The notes under the pieces: generated by a model
Databases searched by the model: none
The model's input: only the letters and a program-made list of their open reading frames with translations
Told to the model about the DNA's origin: nothing
Program-made: the position numbers and the translations under genes
Assembly (NCBI GenBank): GCA_015179045.1
Contig: WHUZ01000071.1
Location: forward strand, 248,001 to 312,000
DNA length: 64,000 bases
Direction of reading: 5' to 3'
Origin: Kalaharituber pfeilii
Taxonomy: Eukaryota > Ascomycota > Pezizomycetes > Pezizales > Pezizaceae
Shown: positions 1-12,611 of the stretch, one piece after another
Layout of the letters: each line of letters opens with the position of its first letter
How positions within the stretch are numbered: the stretch's first letter is position 1

Positions 1-58
1 CCCTCCCCCCTCCCCCCTCCCCCCTCCCCCCTCCCCCCTCCCCCCTCCCCCCTCCCCC
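1..58. repeat. C-rich 7-bp tandem repeat (CCCTCCC)n
   Basis: The window opens with about eight copies of a 7-bp unit, one T and six C. The complementary strand is an uninterrupted G-run array that could form a G-quadruplex. It lacks the TTAGGG unit, so it is not a canonical fungal telomere. The repeat may continue beyond the window edge. Confidence 0.9.
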
Positions 59-3000
59 AAAACTTACGGGTAGAAAAGGCTGGGAGCAGTACAGCAAGCA
101 AGGGGGGTGCTGCTAAGGGAAGAAGCCTTCCAGATCAACACCCAGCCTTTCTTTCCGCACTATCACCACCCAACCATCACCGCCCTGAATCTCGGTTCTG
201 TCAACCTCGGTCATTGGTTGCTACGGAAAAGATAAAAAATAATAAAAGATATAATTAATCGGACAATCCCATCAGGAACTGCCTAAGGTCTGGTGGAATT
301 GAGTTCAAATTTGAAGGAGTAACGGAAGAAACTTCTCAGGCATCGACGAAGCTCTCCGGCGTCAAACTTTGTGCAAAGATTCCATGTCAACAGGAGACGT
401 TGACATCGCGGACATCTGCCATCGACAGACCCTTCGGCCGACGACTGACATCCACTGAGCAGGATTCGAGCTCATAGCTCATACTTACTAGCAGGAGCGG
501 AGGCAAGGCTAGGCTTTGAAGCTTGGGCACGGGTACTTTATCTCACTTTCACCGATTAATTCGTGCTAGGACGGCGACTTTGTGACAACTCCGTTCTCAT
601 TGAGGAATCCAACATCACCGCACAGCTCTGCTGAAACAAGCGCAAAAGCCGACAAAAAGAAGGTTCAAGAGGTATTCCTGCCAACCGAATTACCGGAGAG
701 TTGCGGGGCGTGCGTATTGAGTAAGGGCCATATTCTGAAACGCCAGATTCTGTTTTGCAGGAAGCGGGATCTACCCTAGTGCTCCCACCCGTTTATCCCT
801 CAATTTCGAACCGTTAACGTGAGTCTTATTTTTCATTTATTTGCTGCTTGTGCTCTTCCATGGAAGTTCTACCTGGTTCCCCCTGCACCACTCCCCCTAC
901 CATTTCTCGCTTTCTCGCAAATCTTAAATTCAAGTCGTTTGCATTGCACTGTGCTGTGTGTTTTCCCTCGCTCCCTTGCTCCCAGGCACGCGTGGTGTGC
1001 CGTGACTGGAGTTGTGTTTGGTTGCATGGCGTGTACCTATATATCTCCAGTCAGGTTACGTCCGTGGATAGATGTGGATGAATAGAAAATCTGAGCTTCA
1101 CTTGGCAATGGTACTTATTGGAGTTTCTTTCTTTTTCTGACTTCGGCAAAACTTCAACCTTCAAATTATCTAACATAACTCTGACCGGGTCACGGTACTG
1201 TTTCCTGTTTTCTTTTGCAGACTTTTACAGTGTCATATCACATTTTTTTTTTTCGTCCGGTAATACGGCGAGCAAAGCAGAAGGCAAGCAAAGCAAAGCA
1301 AACAGCCTCGTTGTGTTGATTTCTTTTTTACCCCATGAGTGCAAATCTCATACTCTTTTCTTATCTGTCTTTTCCTCTTCTCCCTGCCGTGCGAGAATCC
1401 TGTCTACGTTGCCAATTCGGGGTGTGGGCTGAATTGCCAGTTTTTGATTTCTATTTGACCTCGTGATTGTCTCCTAACAACCACCTCGTTCTGTGCGCAA
1501 CCTGCTGCCAGCGTATTGTATTTCCGCAGTATTGTCACTGTTAGGTGTGTTTCAGGCTACTTTTTTTTTTTTTCTTTTTCCTTCGCTTCTTCGTCTTTTC
1601 TTACTACTCTACATCCCCCTGGCGACGTCCTTCAGCTTCTGAGTGTATGAATTTGGGGATATATAATGTATTTGGGACTGCCGTATTTTCTATTCTTTCT
1701 TATTTTAATTTTGGGTACAGAAAGCCGCCGTAGCTTTATTTTTATTTTTAATTTTATCTTTATTTTTATTTTTAATTTCTATTTCTATTTTGTCACTTTT
1801 TTTGTTTTTACTTTTTTCCCTTGCTTTTGCGTCGTCTTCACAGTTGTTTCAGTTGCAATCACATGCCAACGAAATGAAGGGCGGGAAGTGAAGTGGAAGC
1901 AACCTATAACTGACGTTTTATTTTCTCTGAGGAACACAGATCTACTAGAAACGAGCAGCACCAGCACCTTCATTTGGACATCCCCTCACCTTACGTTTGC
2001 TGTCCACTTGCTGCACCCCACTGCACTCCACCGCGCGGGGCACCCGCCAGCCATCCAACGTCAAGCCTTTCACGACAATCCCAGGAAGGGAGCGGAGAAT
2101 AGCGTAAGGCATTTTGAAGATTAAGATAAGACACTAAGGATATTCTTATCAATAAAAGAAGCTGTATGTCGCATCCAGACTGACATCCAATATCCAGGGA
2201 ATAAGAGAAGCCGCGGACAAAGGGGATTTCCTTTTGCTCTCTCCTTTTTTTTTTTTCCTGTTGTTTTTAGAGGTGGAAAGCTGCCCAGGGAAATTTGCCT
2301 ATCTGGTTTGAAGCTGACTTGCGGAGGAGAGGAAGGGGTCAAAAGTTCTTTTATATTCGGTGCAGCGACTGCAGATACTTTGCACTTTGCATGACATATA
2401 AGCCTTACCGGCTGGCTTAACACATCGACAGACACAAGCTAGCACAACAGTAATCACAGCGGGTTTTCGGTTTCGAAGAAAGTTTTTGAAGATTTGAACT
2501 GCATTTACATTTCCCGAACTGGGTGCTCTAGACTGGATATAGGATCCTGTGTGTCTTTTGAGCGCCTGTGGAATTGTGGATTTGGAGAAGGACCACCAGA
2601 ATTTTTTAGCATAACCGGTATTACTTTTTCTTTCTCAGTAATCAGGAACCGTGAACGCAATCAGGCAGGGAAGGGGAAAAACAAAAACAAAAAACAAGGC
2701 AAGAGCGTGGAGGAAGAAAGAAAATCTCTCGTTGCGTCGTGTGCGTGTAAACATCACAAACAGTAACCGAGCCGTTCAAGTGAGTGAGTTGAATCCTTTT
2801 GTTCTGCTTGTATTGGTTGTGGTGAGGAGGGGAAGGGAGTGTTTGGCAATTGATGGTTGGTGGATTTGTGGGGATTGAAGGAAACGTGGTCAAGATGCGC
2901 AGTTACTACTTTTCGTTCCCCTGAGTGGACGGATGGATTGATTGACGGATTGAGGGTGGGAGATCATTTCGCGAAGCTACGACGATTGGGGCGTTGTGGA

Positions 3001-3425
3001 CAAGACACAGGATTCCAATTGTGGTTCCTTGTGGCTGACCGGCTTTCATGGCTACGCTGTATGTGGGGCGATTGGCAGGGGGATGTGCACTTTTGTTGGG
3101 AAAGGAAAAAACAAAAATACAAGAATGAAAACGGGTTTTTCTAGTAATTTTGTTCACTTACTGACATGTTTATCCTATACAGGCACCTCACGAACAACTT
3201 TTGACAAAACGAATACGAACGCAATAAAGTTTGACCCGACGCCTTCTAAGCCTTAATTTGATCTTACTATCACTTTGTTCCTTTTCGTTTCTTTTTTTTC
3301 ATTTTCATATTTTCAATTTTTATTTTTTATTTTTCTGCGTGAGCAAAAGTCATTCGCCAAAAGAGTTCCAATTTTGCCGCTGGGGTTAAACTTGTAGCAT
3401 ATATTTTTTATTGTTTTTTGTGCTC
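59..3425 (+). promoter_or_regulatory. Long pyrimidine-rich leader/promoter region with possible leader introns
   Basis: I see no convincing coding sequence here. The stretch is rich in T and CT tracts, as often seen upstream of fungal genes. Two donor/acceptor pairs could be leader introns of the gene starting at 3426. One is a GTGAGT donor at 819 with a TTTTGCAG acceptor ending at 1220 and TCTAAC-like branch sites before it. The other is a GTGAGT donor at 2780 with a TATACAG acceptor ending at 3182 and ACTGAC before it. These introns are inference; only transcript data could settle them. Short open frames such as 582-779 lack ATG starts. Confidence 0.3.
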
Positions 3426-6400
3426 ATGATAACTTCGGCAAAAAACACCTCGACGTGCGGGTCTATTGCGAAATCGTCCACGAATCCGACACCACTAACA
3501 CCGTTACCATCGGAGCCTGAAGCAACGCCGTTATCACTGTTTCCGCTGTCCCCGTCCTCGTCGTCGTCGTCGGCGTCCATCAAGACGACCAACTCACCGC
3601 TGCTGCTGCCAGGCAGGATCAGGTCCTCTAGTTCATGCCCCTATCTCCCGATCCTTGGAGGTCTGTCTGGCCCAGCGTCGCCGGCCGAAGTGACCAAGGA
3701 GATTGCGTTTGGAGGTGTGGTCGATAATAGCGGCAAGTTCTCGCCGAGGATCATAGAGAGCGAAGGGGGGTATTTCGCGCTCAGGAATACTGCTGTTGCT
3801 GTAGCAACGACAGCGACTACTTCCGCCCCAGGCACTACAGCCAATACCGTTACTGTATTGTGTGACCGCGACCGGGACAGGGAGCCAGCAAGCCCTCGGC
3901 GTATAACGTCGAGCACAGCAGCTGCATCCTTGGTGGCGGCAGGCACAAGCGGCACGATAATCACTCGCGACTGTGGATGGGGGGAAATGGTTACTGGAAT
4001 TGAGTCTGAGGGGGTGGGCACCGTGCATCACCATCATTACTTCTACCAGCAACGCAGAACAAGCAGTGGGAACTTCGAGACACCAGAGGAGCTGTTGGTG
4101 AGAGTCAAGACGAAAACTTCATCATCTAATTTATCTTTTCAGCAGATACATCATCACCATCACCACCATCATTCTCCGACTACACCGATACAGCGCTCAT
4201 CGTCATCCTTGTCGCTATCGTTTACGCCCACATCGACAACAGCAGTCGCGTCGAATACAACAATAAGAACTACAACATCAGCGTTTATAGGTCCTCCGCC
4301 ATTATCATCCGGTTCGTCCACATCCAGCAACATACCAACGGCAGCCGCGACATCATCCGTAACTAAAACCACAGCCACGCCATCTGCTCCGCGGACAAAT
4401 ACAAAAGCCTCATCCAAATCCTCCTTACGACTACCGCTGCCCCCACTACCGCTGCCCCCACCACCAAAGGGACAGCTCGACGCGCTAGGGATTGGAGTTC
4501 AACACATCTTACTACCTTACCAGCATCCACATTCGCGATTTTTCCCAAACACACCGGACGGTAGGGCATACGAGCGAAGGAGGGAAAGTGCGCCTGGACT
4601 ATTAGTTCCCGGGATACATCCTCGGGCAGGAGACTGGTTGCTTACACCGCCCGAAGAAGTGGGTGGTATGCTTTGGCACTGCCCTACTACCCCATCCGAC
4701 AATATCGAAGAAATGGCTGATAGACAAGCGGAAGTAGAAGGGGAGGGTGCAAAGAATGCAAAATATGCGAATCGACCAGCGACGTCTGATGGGACGGGAG
4801 TGCATGCTGCACACATTCGAGGAGTGCCCTTGAGAAAGGAACAACTTACTGGACCAGGACCGGAGATACTGAAAGAGAAGGCAGGGAAGGTGAACAAGAT
4901 TGTAGAGGAGGAGGAAGAGCAAATGAAGAGGGAAGAAGAGTCGCTGCCGCAGCTATATGAGGATGAAAGTTGGGGAGTAGGTGAAGAGTGGTTAAGGAGG
5001 GCGGTGGAGGCTACAAGTAGGGCGCTTTTCTTACGTTTCTGTCTCTGTTGCCCCCCTGCTCGGAGATTGTTGTGCTAACATTGGGGTGGTTCACTAGTAT
5101 CGATATTACGTCCTGCCGGGGTAACGCAGGAGGCCGTCCGTATATTATCATACACTCTTCCGTGTCCGTTACCAACTTTACCGGATCCAGCTTATATGTC
5201 AGTTGGAGCCTCAACAGCTTCGACACATCAAGGTCGGCTGCCGCTGTCTGCTGCGTCCGCTCCAGCGGTTGCAGCTGCAGCTGGTGAGCAACTTTCACCT
5301 GCAATGACGGCACGATGCAATTCAAAATATCCGAACGCGGGTACGGTACCAATAGGTTCTCGGGATGGAGTGACTACAACAATTCATACAGTGACATCAG
5401 CCATACAACGACGCTATGGACGGGGTGGAACAAATAGGGTATATATCAACGTCTCGCATGCGATACCCCCACATATCCCGCTGAATAGGTTGCCGTCAAT
5501 ACCGCCACCTGTTTCTGGACCGATAAATAGTAACGGGGTTGGGGAGTTTGAAAATCCGTTTGGGGGAGGCGTGACTACGGATAGCGGAGGATACTTTGCG
5601 CCGACAGTATTCAACAGCATAGTGGTCGCAATGCCAGGCACACCGGGACCGAGGCCACCAGGATTCCCCGCGATGACGAATCCGATATTGCCGCCGAATT
5701 CATTGCACCTCAGCATCCTAGAACGCTTCATTCCACCAAACTGCGTTGCGGACGACGCTAACATGTTTTCGCCATCGGCATCGATATTGGTGGACAGGCT
5801 TGTGGAACTGAACGATAACGGAGGAACTCTGCTGTTCATTTATCCCACCAAGAAAGGCGCGAGGCAGTTTGTGAAAAATACACTGGGACCGGTGCTAGAT
5901 CCGTTGTTGAGGAAGTTGATGGTGCTGTACGGGCTCCGCGAGGACTTATTGTGGCGGATACGAAATATGAGCGCGGTGGAGGGAATGGCGGATTGGGATG
6001 ATTTGAAACTGAGGGTGGAGAAGCTTACTCAGTCGCTGAGTAAGGCGGGACTTCCGGTGAAGGTGGCACACGCAGAGCCGGCAAGAGTGAGGCTAAATGA
6101 CGAGAGCTGGAGGGAGTGGTGGAGCCAACAGGAGCAGATGAGAATTAGGGAGATTGTGAAGAGGCATTTTGCGAATATGCCGCCGCTACCGGAGAAGACT
6201 GTTCAGAGCTATGATACGGGAGTGGGTAGCGCAGGGACAACCACACCGGCGGTGAGTACGGCTGGGGGAAGCAGTTTTCCGTTTCCGAAGACGAGCGGGG
6301 CTGGACAGGAGGGTAAGGGGGAGGAGACGTGGAAGAAGGCTACTGCTGGCACGAGGACACCGGAGCCGGCTGTGTCAGGTCTCTCGGGTTCGGGTGTAAC

Positions 6401-6959
6401 AGGGAGCAGCTCTTCGGCGCCGAGGAAGCGTGAGTCGGCGAGGGAACCGCCGCCAAACTCTATCGACCTCTCCTCATCCCAATTTCTGTCTCAGACCTTC
6501 GTCGCCCCGCTTTCGCCAGAAGCTTCTGCCCACTATCTTGGAATCCGCAGCCCCAACCTCAACTCCAGCCCCGGTCCGAACCCGTACCCGACCACCCAGA
6601 ATCCCACGTCCATCTCACCTTCCAACTCCTCGGGCGGATTTACAATGGGCTATGGTGCGCCGGGAGATCTTGCACGCGAAGTGCTTGACGGTGTCCGAGC
6701 ACTCGCCGTGCGTCCCAGTAGCAAAGGTATGGGCGAGGCTGTGATGGCGAGCGCGTTGGCTGGCAGTGGCGGCAACACGGCTGTTGGGCAGGGCATGGGA
6801 GGTGTAGTAGGAGAGGCGGTGGGAAGGAAGGAGGGAGCAATCAAGAGGGATCGATATGCTAACAAGGGAGGAAGTGTTGGGAGTTGGGAGCAGCAGAATC
6901 CGGAAGCAGGGATGGTCGAGGTGGGAGTGTTTGTGTTGAGGAGAATAAGAAGGACATGA
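3426..6959 (+). CDS. Large low-complexity Ser/Thr/Pro-rich fungal protein of unknown function, one intron
   Basis: Two open frames join through one intron: exon 1 is 3426-5016, the intron 5017-5097 (81 bp, GTAGGG donor, TGCTAAC branch site at 5072-5078, CACTAG acceptor), and exon 2 is 5098-6959. The intron removes the stop at 5076-5078 and keeps frame, giving about 1150 residues. The start is the first ATG (3426; protein begins MITSAK). The open frame extends 15 nt further upstream only as far as a TTG. The N-terminal half is mostly Ser, Thr, Pro and Ala, with a run of eight His near residue 242 and a Glu-rich stretch near residues 495-515. Residues about 730-897 (ILERFIPP, TLLFIYPTKKGARQFVKN, a Trp-rich WREWW segment) form the only folded-looking core. 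It resembles uncharacterised fungal proteins, but I cannot name the family. The C-terminal 250 residues are again disordered. Function unknown. Confidence 0.85.
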
Positions 6960-7379
6960 TAGGGAATTGTTCCCTTCTAATCAGAACACCTTCCTCTGCA
7001 CTTTGCGCCATACGACATGATTTGAGGGTTTCTTAATTTTCTTTTTACTTACTTTCTTTCATGTTTACGACGGGAAAGATTTGCCTTTGCTTTATACTTC
7101 GTCTAGTCTGTATTAAACGATGGGACTTTGTTTTCTGGGATTTTTTTAGGTTCGTGATTATTATATTTTCTTTTTCTTTCTTCATGTTAAATTTTTCTCT
7201 TTTCAGTGTTTATTTCTATTTTTGTTTTTATTTTCACATTTTACATTTTTATATTTGATCGAACAAATCTTCTTCATATGGGTTATATACATATATATAC
7301 TTTTTTTTTTCACCCTCCTATTTCTTCCTTACTTGGTTTATGTTACAGTTCGGCTTCCGTGTTTTGGTTTATTTTTCCA

Positions 7380-7410
<31 letters not shown>

Positions 7411-8100
7411 GGGGATTCGTGCGGTTTATGTTTATTTGATTTTACAAGTGCAAGACTGATATTGTTTTTTTTCCCCCGTACGGTTTGGAAAGAGAAATGT
7501 TTTTTTCCTGAAGAGTTTCTTATTTTTTGAGGATAACTATTTTTTTTTGTGATATCGATGTTTTGGTTTTTCTTATTATATTTTGTAACTTATATAACGT
7601 ACAGTAGGATAAACGTATCGTATGAGATACTTTTTAAGATAAACTTGGAGCCTTTTTCTTTGATGATTGTGTGGAAGAGTGGAGGTTGGAAGAGTCATAT
7701 TTTGATGGGTACACATCGAATGAGTAGATACAGCTTATGTAACCCACAATCTTCCCAACGAACCGCTTGAGGTTAACTCAGCACATGATGCAGATAACTT
7801 GCTCCCCTAGCAACCGAATACGAGGCCCCACAACTTACGGTGCGGCATTCGGTGTAAAGTATTCCGTAGAAGTATTCAATATTCGAATTACATTCGACAT
7901 GGCACTTTTTCGGATACTTTCCATAAAGAAAAGTACCGCTTTCTTGGTAAAACTTATGCCTACCCTTGGCATATTATTACCCATGAAAGCCCTTTGCTGT
8001 GGGCAGAACAGCTGGTATGCGGCGGGTGTTACGTGATATTTTTTCTTTTTTTCGAAAGGTAACGTCGCACGATGAATAGCTGTGCTGATAATCTTGTAAT

Positions 8101-8127
8101 GCGTGCGTGCGTGCGTGCGTGCGTGCG
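8101..8127. repeat. (GCGT)n microsatellite
   Basis: About six tandem GCGT units. The sequence is directly visible and no gene overlaps it. Confidence 0.9.
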
Positions 8128-8626
8128 GTCCGGCCCGGGCCTTTGCTTTGCCACGAATGCAATGCGTATATTAAAAATTTTTTTGCCCTTGATGCACGGA
8201 TTTAAGCTAGGTTGCAGCGTTCCCGGGAAACTTGCATGGCGGTCCTTTTTTTTGGGGGGGTGGGGGGGGGGGGAAGAGAGGGTATGTTTGTAGAGGGGGG
8301 AAGGGGTCAGAGGTTCATGGTGGGGGTTCGGGTTTCCGGGTGGGAGGGGGGGTACAGATAGTGGGAAATAATGCGTTTTTATTTTTATTTTTATTTTTTT
8401 TATATGGTTATGGTTATGTATACATCTGCGTGAATTAGACTGCTACATTTGCACTTCCAGCGTGCGGCGTTGGGTACGCATTGGTTTTGGTTATGTTTAC
8501 ATCTGCATTGGATCCCGTTGCGGTTTTACAAATACCCACACCCACCGAACACATGCCGATTCACTAGGTGGTTCAGGTATCTAGATTGGTCTGGTCTGGT
8601 GTGTGTAGTACTTCCAGAAGTTTAAG

Positions 8627-8627
<1 letters not shown>

Positions 8628-8657
<30 letters not shown>
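8628..8657. repeat. (CA)n microsatellite
   Basis: Fifteen uninterrupted CA dinucleotides. Confidence 0.95.
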
Positions 8658-8660
<3 letters not shown>

Positions 8661-9365
8661 CTTGTATATATACATGTCTATCGTGTTACCCTCCTCCCTC
8701 TACCTTTCAGCCTTGCTTCAGGATACTTTCCACCCCCTCCCTCGGCTACAGTAAGTCCTGGCGATACTATGTACGTACCAATCTATTTCGTAAGATTTTT
8801 GCACAGGGAGGTGGGGCCGAGAGCCCGGGTTGGCGTTAATGTGGGAATGGCAAAGTAGGTAAGTTGAATGGTGGATATGCTTCATCCGGGCCGGTAAGGC
8901 CGCGAAAGTGCCGATAGACGGGTGAGGTGACTCTATCTATCTCTTAGGATGCATGTGTAATATGGACTTAAGTAAACAATTGCTTGAGAAAGGAGTAGCG
9001 TGGTGAGGTTTTTTTTGATAGTTGACCAGTTCGAGTCCTAGTGGAAAGTGCAAGATACGAGTTGGGCAGAGCACAGTGTGAAGTTGTCTTTGTTCTGTTG
9101 TCAGACGCTCAGCTCAGAGAGTAGCAATAGGGGTTTGATTATCATCGTTAAAGGACCTGAGAAGAGGTCCATTAGGTTACTCATGATCAATCTGTGGTAT
9201 CCTTATCAATAACTACGAAGCTAACTGGCCTCTTCATTCTTCGGTGTCTGATCGACATTGGCCGTTTGGGGCTCAAGGCCTTATCACGAAGGTCAAATTT
9301 TTTTCTTTTTCTTTTTTGGTTTTGTACTCGTATGCGGCCCCTGCTGGACTGTGACGAGGCTTTTT

Positions 9366-9480
9366 TCTTTTTTTTTTTTTTTTTTTTTTTTATATAATCA
9401 TTACTCACATGCCGCCCTGTGGGCTATGGTGAGATTAGGTACATGAGAAACATAAGAAAGAAGAGAAATATAAAGGAAAG
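9366..9480 (-). mobile_element. LINE family A, 5'-truncated 3' tail
   Basis: Read on the minus strand, this is a LINE 3' end followed by an A tract (T tract on plus, about 9370-9391). It shares the terminal hairpin with copies at 13.3, 13.9, 41.6, 41.8, 42.9, 45.1 and 46.5 kb. The hairpin here is 9404-9433, with outer stem CTCAC/GTGAG where other copies have CTCGC/GCGAG. The adjacent 45 nt of 3'UTR (TACATGAGAAAC-type) also match the 41.6-kb copy. I found no clear target duplication. Confidence 0.75.
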
Positions 9481-12273
9481 ATTGCAGTTATGAACCCTCC
9501 AACATTGCACCCGGTCTGGGATAACTAACGGTCCACCCAGTGCATCAATGCTGTAAGTCGGTCTCCTCCCCCTGGAGTTCAAAGTATTTGCACTATCTTC
9601 TAGTTGGGCGAGGCACATCCGACCTTGCATTTCTGGTCTCTGGTACAGCTTGTCACGCCCTTGGATTGAATAAATTCCCATTTGGGATAGTCATAGCCAA
9701 GTGATCTTCAGCTCCTGCATCACTGTATGCACACTCCCTTGTACTGAGTAAATTAGAACCACTGCCCCTTTTCTTTTATTTCATATTGCAAAATTGGGTG
9801 CTGAAGAAAACCGGTGGATCGAACTCTTCGAGGTGGGGGCCCGCATTTGATATTTCTATCCTCGCTGTTGTGGAGAACTGGTTTTTGCCACCGCGTTTAA
9901 GGTTTGAGCTTTTAGTTCCGCTTGCTTATAATGGAGCAGTTGAATTCAGGTATCTAGAGCCGTGGAATGCGAGTACTTCGCCTACTACCCTCGCTTGAGG
10001 CAATGGCAGGCCCCCACGGTAACCCTAATAATCTAGAGAGGTCGCCGCCGGGCGGGAAGACCTATCGACCGGAATCGAGGAACCGCAGTTGTGGAGCTTA
10101 CTCCAGTACAAAATCCATGATGTGGGCTCCTACCTGAGCTAGTAGTAAGATTGAGTAATGGCCGAAAAGGATTGGTGAGTCTTTGTAGCCAAACACCATG
10201 CAGCATGTAGTCATTGGTACAGCTAGTGAGTATGTGAGCTTACACATTCGTTTAGTTTCTAACAACCTGCAGGTAAAATGTGATATAGATGTTCCATTGG
10301 GGCATCTTATCTGAACTGAGGATTAAACTACGATGTCCATATATTCGATGCTGAGATCCTCACAGTCGCGATCATCGATTTCGATCGATCTCGAGCGGGA
10401 ATATGCAAAAATGGTATTGGTCACGCCATTGAGATGGCGGCAGATAAGGAACCAGTCGTAGCAATACTGAGTCCGGACTCTTGTCGTGGCCGAGGAGGAA
10501 GCATGGATGTTTCCCACTTCTTGGCATTCCCAGCTGGTCATTAAGCTGAGTCTGAGATGTTTCAGCTGGCCAGCGCGTTCTGCCAAAACACATCAGATGA
10601 AAAGGCTCCCGTCAAAACAAACGTTTGTTTGGGGAGATACAATGTAGTTTCGAACATGCAATTGGCTAAATTTGTTTTTGATTAGAGCTGATTTTGCAGA
10701 TTCACAAGATTTTCCTTGTCTCCTCCTACCCAAGGAAAATAAATTTTTCAGGGCCGTGTCTCGGAGAGAACGGAAGTACATACATCGATAGGAAAGGCTT
10801 CAAGGTTTGAAGAGAATCGTTACGATATACCAGTACAAGTATCGCGCGAATTTTGTCGCCACTGCCAAGTCTGCGTTGCGACTTTAGCATGCATGTAATA
10901 TGTACGTCCAGCCGCGCCCACATAAACGAGGAGAAAAATACATCTATACAACCAATCACAATGTAGAACCAATGTCACTTCTCAATATTTGATAATGGGA
11001 ATATGTACCTAATACATCTCCACCGCCTCGGGGTGTAACTTGTAGTTCCGCACGCGTTCATTGGAGGAAAAAGCTTTGGCTAGGTAAAAATATTTAGCAG
11101 ACGGCGTTCAAATAACGTTTTAGCCGCGAACACTAACAAAAAAGGAAAAAAAAAAAAAAAAAAAAGAAATAACAAATAGAAGTAAACAAAGAATAAATAA
11201 AAACACCATAAGATGGCCTTCCCTGATTCGACAAATTTATACCAGTAGCGCGTTGGATTTGTCGAAACTTTTTTGATTAGTTCCTACATTCCCCGTGCCC
11301 CCTCATGGATCGGAAAGCTCCTCATATATTAAGCATCAAGATCTACATATGGGAACGTGGCAATTCCAACATGCACATTAGGTGTAGTAATCACATTTCT
11401 TGCTTTCTATCATTTCAACATCGTGCTTGGGTACCTATACATATGTATGCAGCTGTGGCGTTTGATGGCTGAAAATGTACTGAGAACGGCACCCAGAAAG
11501 GCCATCACACTTCTTAAGTAAGTTGCACTGCATCGCGTGTATTTCCTAGAATGGATCTAGGTTGCATTTTGGTTTTGATTCCGGATAAGTCTCAAGGTGT
11601 TCAAGTTAAGGCGAGAGGCATCCTAGTACATGTGATGCGGGCTTAATGTACATGGGTTCACGACGGTAAGTTAGAACGTACATTTCTTCAGGGGCCAACA
11701 GAAGTTTGGGAATTCCAATGGCATTGGGGCACAGCTTTACTTGCATGGCAGGTCATACGATCCATGCAAGCCAAGTGGCTCCCCGGCCAGACAATCGAAT
11801 CGAGAGTGAGTGGTGCAAACCGTAACTTGCTGCTCGTGATTCACACACGTTTCTGGGCCCCAGCAGTTCAAACTAACCTTATCTTTTGTTGCTTGTCTTT
11901 TCCGTATCCTGAGAAGTACGAAGTATTGCCCTAGCCTACTGTTGCCCAAGGCAAAGTGCCAGGGCAGTTCATTAGCTACCATGCTGAGCATTAAGGGTGT
12001 ATGATCATCATCTGTGTACCCAGATGCCTTCTGCGGGGGCCGTGTGGTCGCCGGCGGAGTTAAGGAACTTATACCCGCGAATCAGCGTTATCTGACAGCC
12101 TATCATACCCGGTGGTTTCTTGCACAGTTGGAGTGCCTTGGTAGCGCGAAATATATGCAACGAGCTCGAGCTTAGGAAGCCGGAGCTGATACGGGTCACA
12201 GTTGGCCGCTTATTGTTACGTCAAGTATCTATATGCCTGCCTCATATCATATTCAGAATTATGATCAGTAAAC
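9481..12273. other. Gene-free stretch
   Basis: No recognisable gene. Open frames such as 10323-10586 (-) and 11737-11991 (-) are short, have no recognisable domain, and mostly start at non-ATG codons. An A tract lies at about 11140-11165. Confidence 0.5.
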
Positions 12274-12611
12274 TACAGTGCGTAGGCAAGGCTTCGGGAC
12301 TATGCAGTGTAAGGAAAAGCATTTTACCAAGCTTTGGAGCCACGAGACATGCATCCGAGAGGACGCCTCTCGAGTAAACACAACAAGTCAACTAAAAGTA
12401 CTCCTTTTCAAATTCTGAGCAAGGATTTAGATTGTCTGATGCCTATTCATGTGGTCTATTAATTTTTTTGCATTTTCTGGCTAATTTATTGAATTTTAAG
12501 TGATTTCTCAAACAGCACTGTAAACAGAAGTGCAAGGATAGTCAGCTCGGAATGCATGTCTCGCTTTTCGTTATACTGCATAGTCCCAAAAACTTTTGCC
12601 TACGCACTGTA
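12274..12611. mobile_element. Tc1/mariner-type MITE, family C copy 1
   Basis: A 338-bp element bounded by TA and by inverted repeats of about 45-50 bp. The left end begins TACAGTGCGTAGGCAA and the right end closes TTGCCTACGCACTGTA. The inner parts (ACTATGCAGT, GGAAAAGC and their complements) also pair. A near full-length homologue lies at 50549-50883. There is no coding capacity, so it would need a transposase in trans. The TA ends and termini suggest the Tc1/mariner superfamily; that assignment is inference. Confidence 0.85.

Larger units (their letters stand above)
6960..9360. other. Gene-free AT- and T-rich stretch with microsatellites
   Basis: No supported gene. It starts as the T-rich 3' flank of the preceding gene and includes a long T tract at about 7383-7411. 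Two microsatellites follow (listed separately), then G-rich patches at about 8246-8350. Open frames here are tract-driven or lack ATG starts. Confidence 0.6.

Noticed and set aside
1..58. Possible telomere at the window edge
   Set aside because: The unit is CCCTCCC, not the TTAGGG/CCCTAA type expected for filamentous fungi, and no subtelomeric features follow.
9020..9050. tRNA B-box-like sequence (AGTTCGAGTCC)
   Set aside because: No matching acceptor or D arm can be drawn around it.
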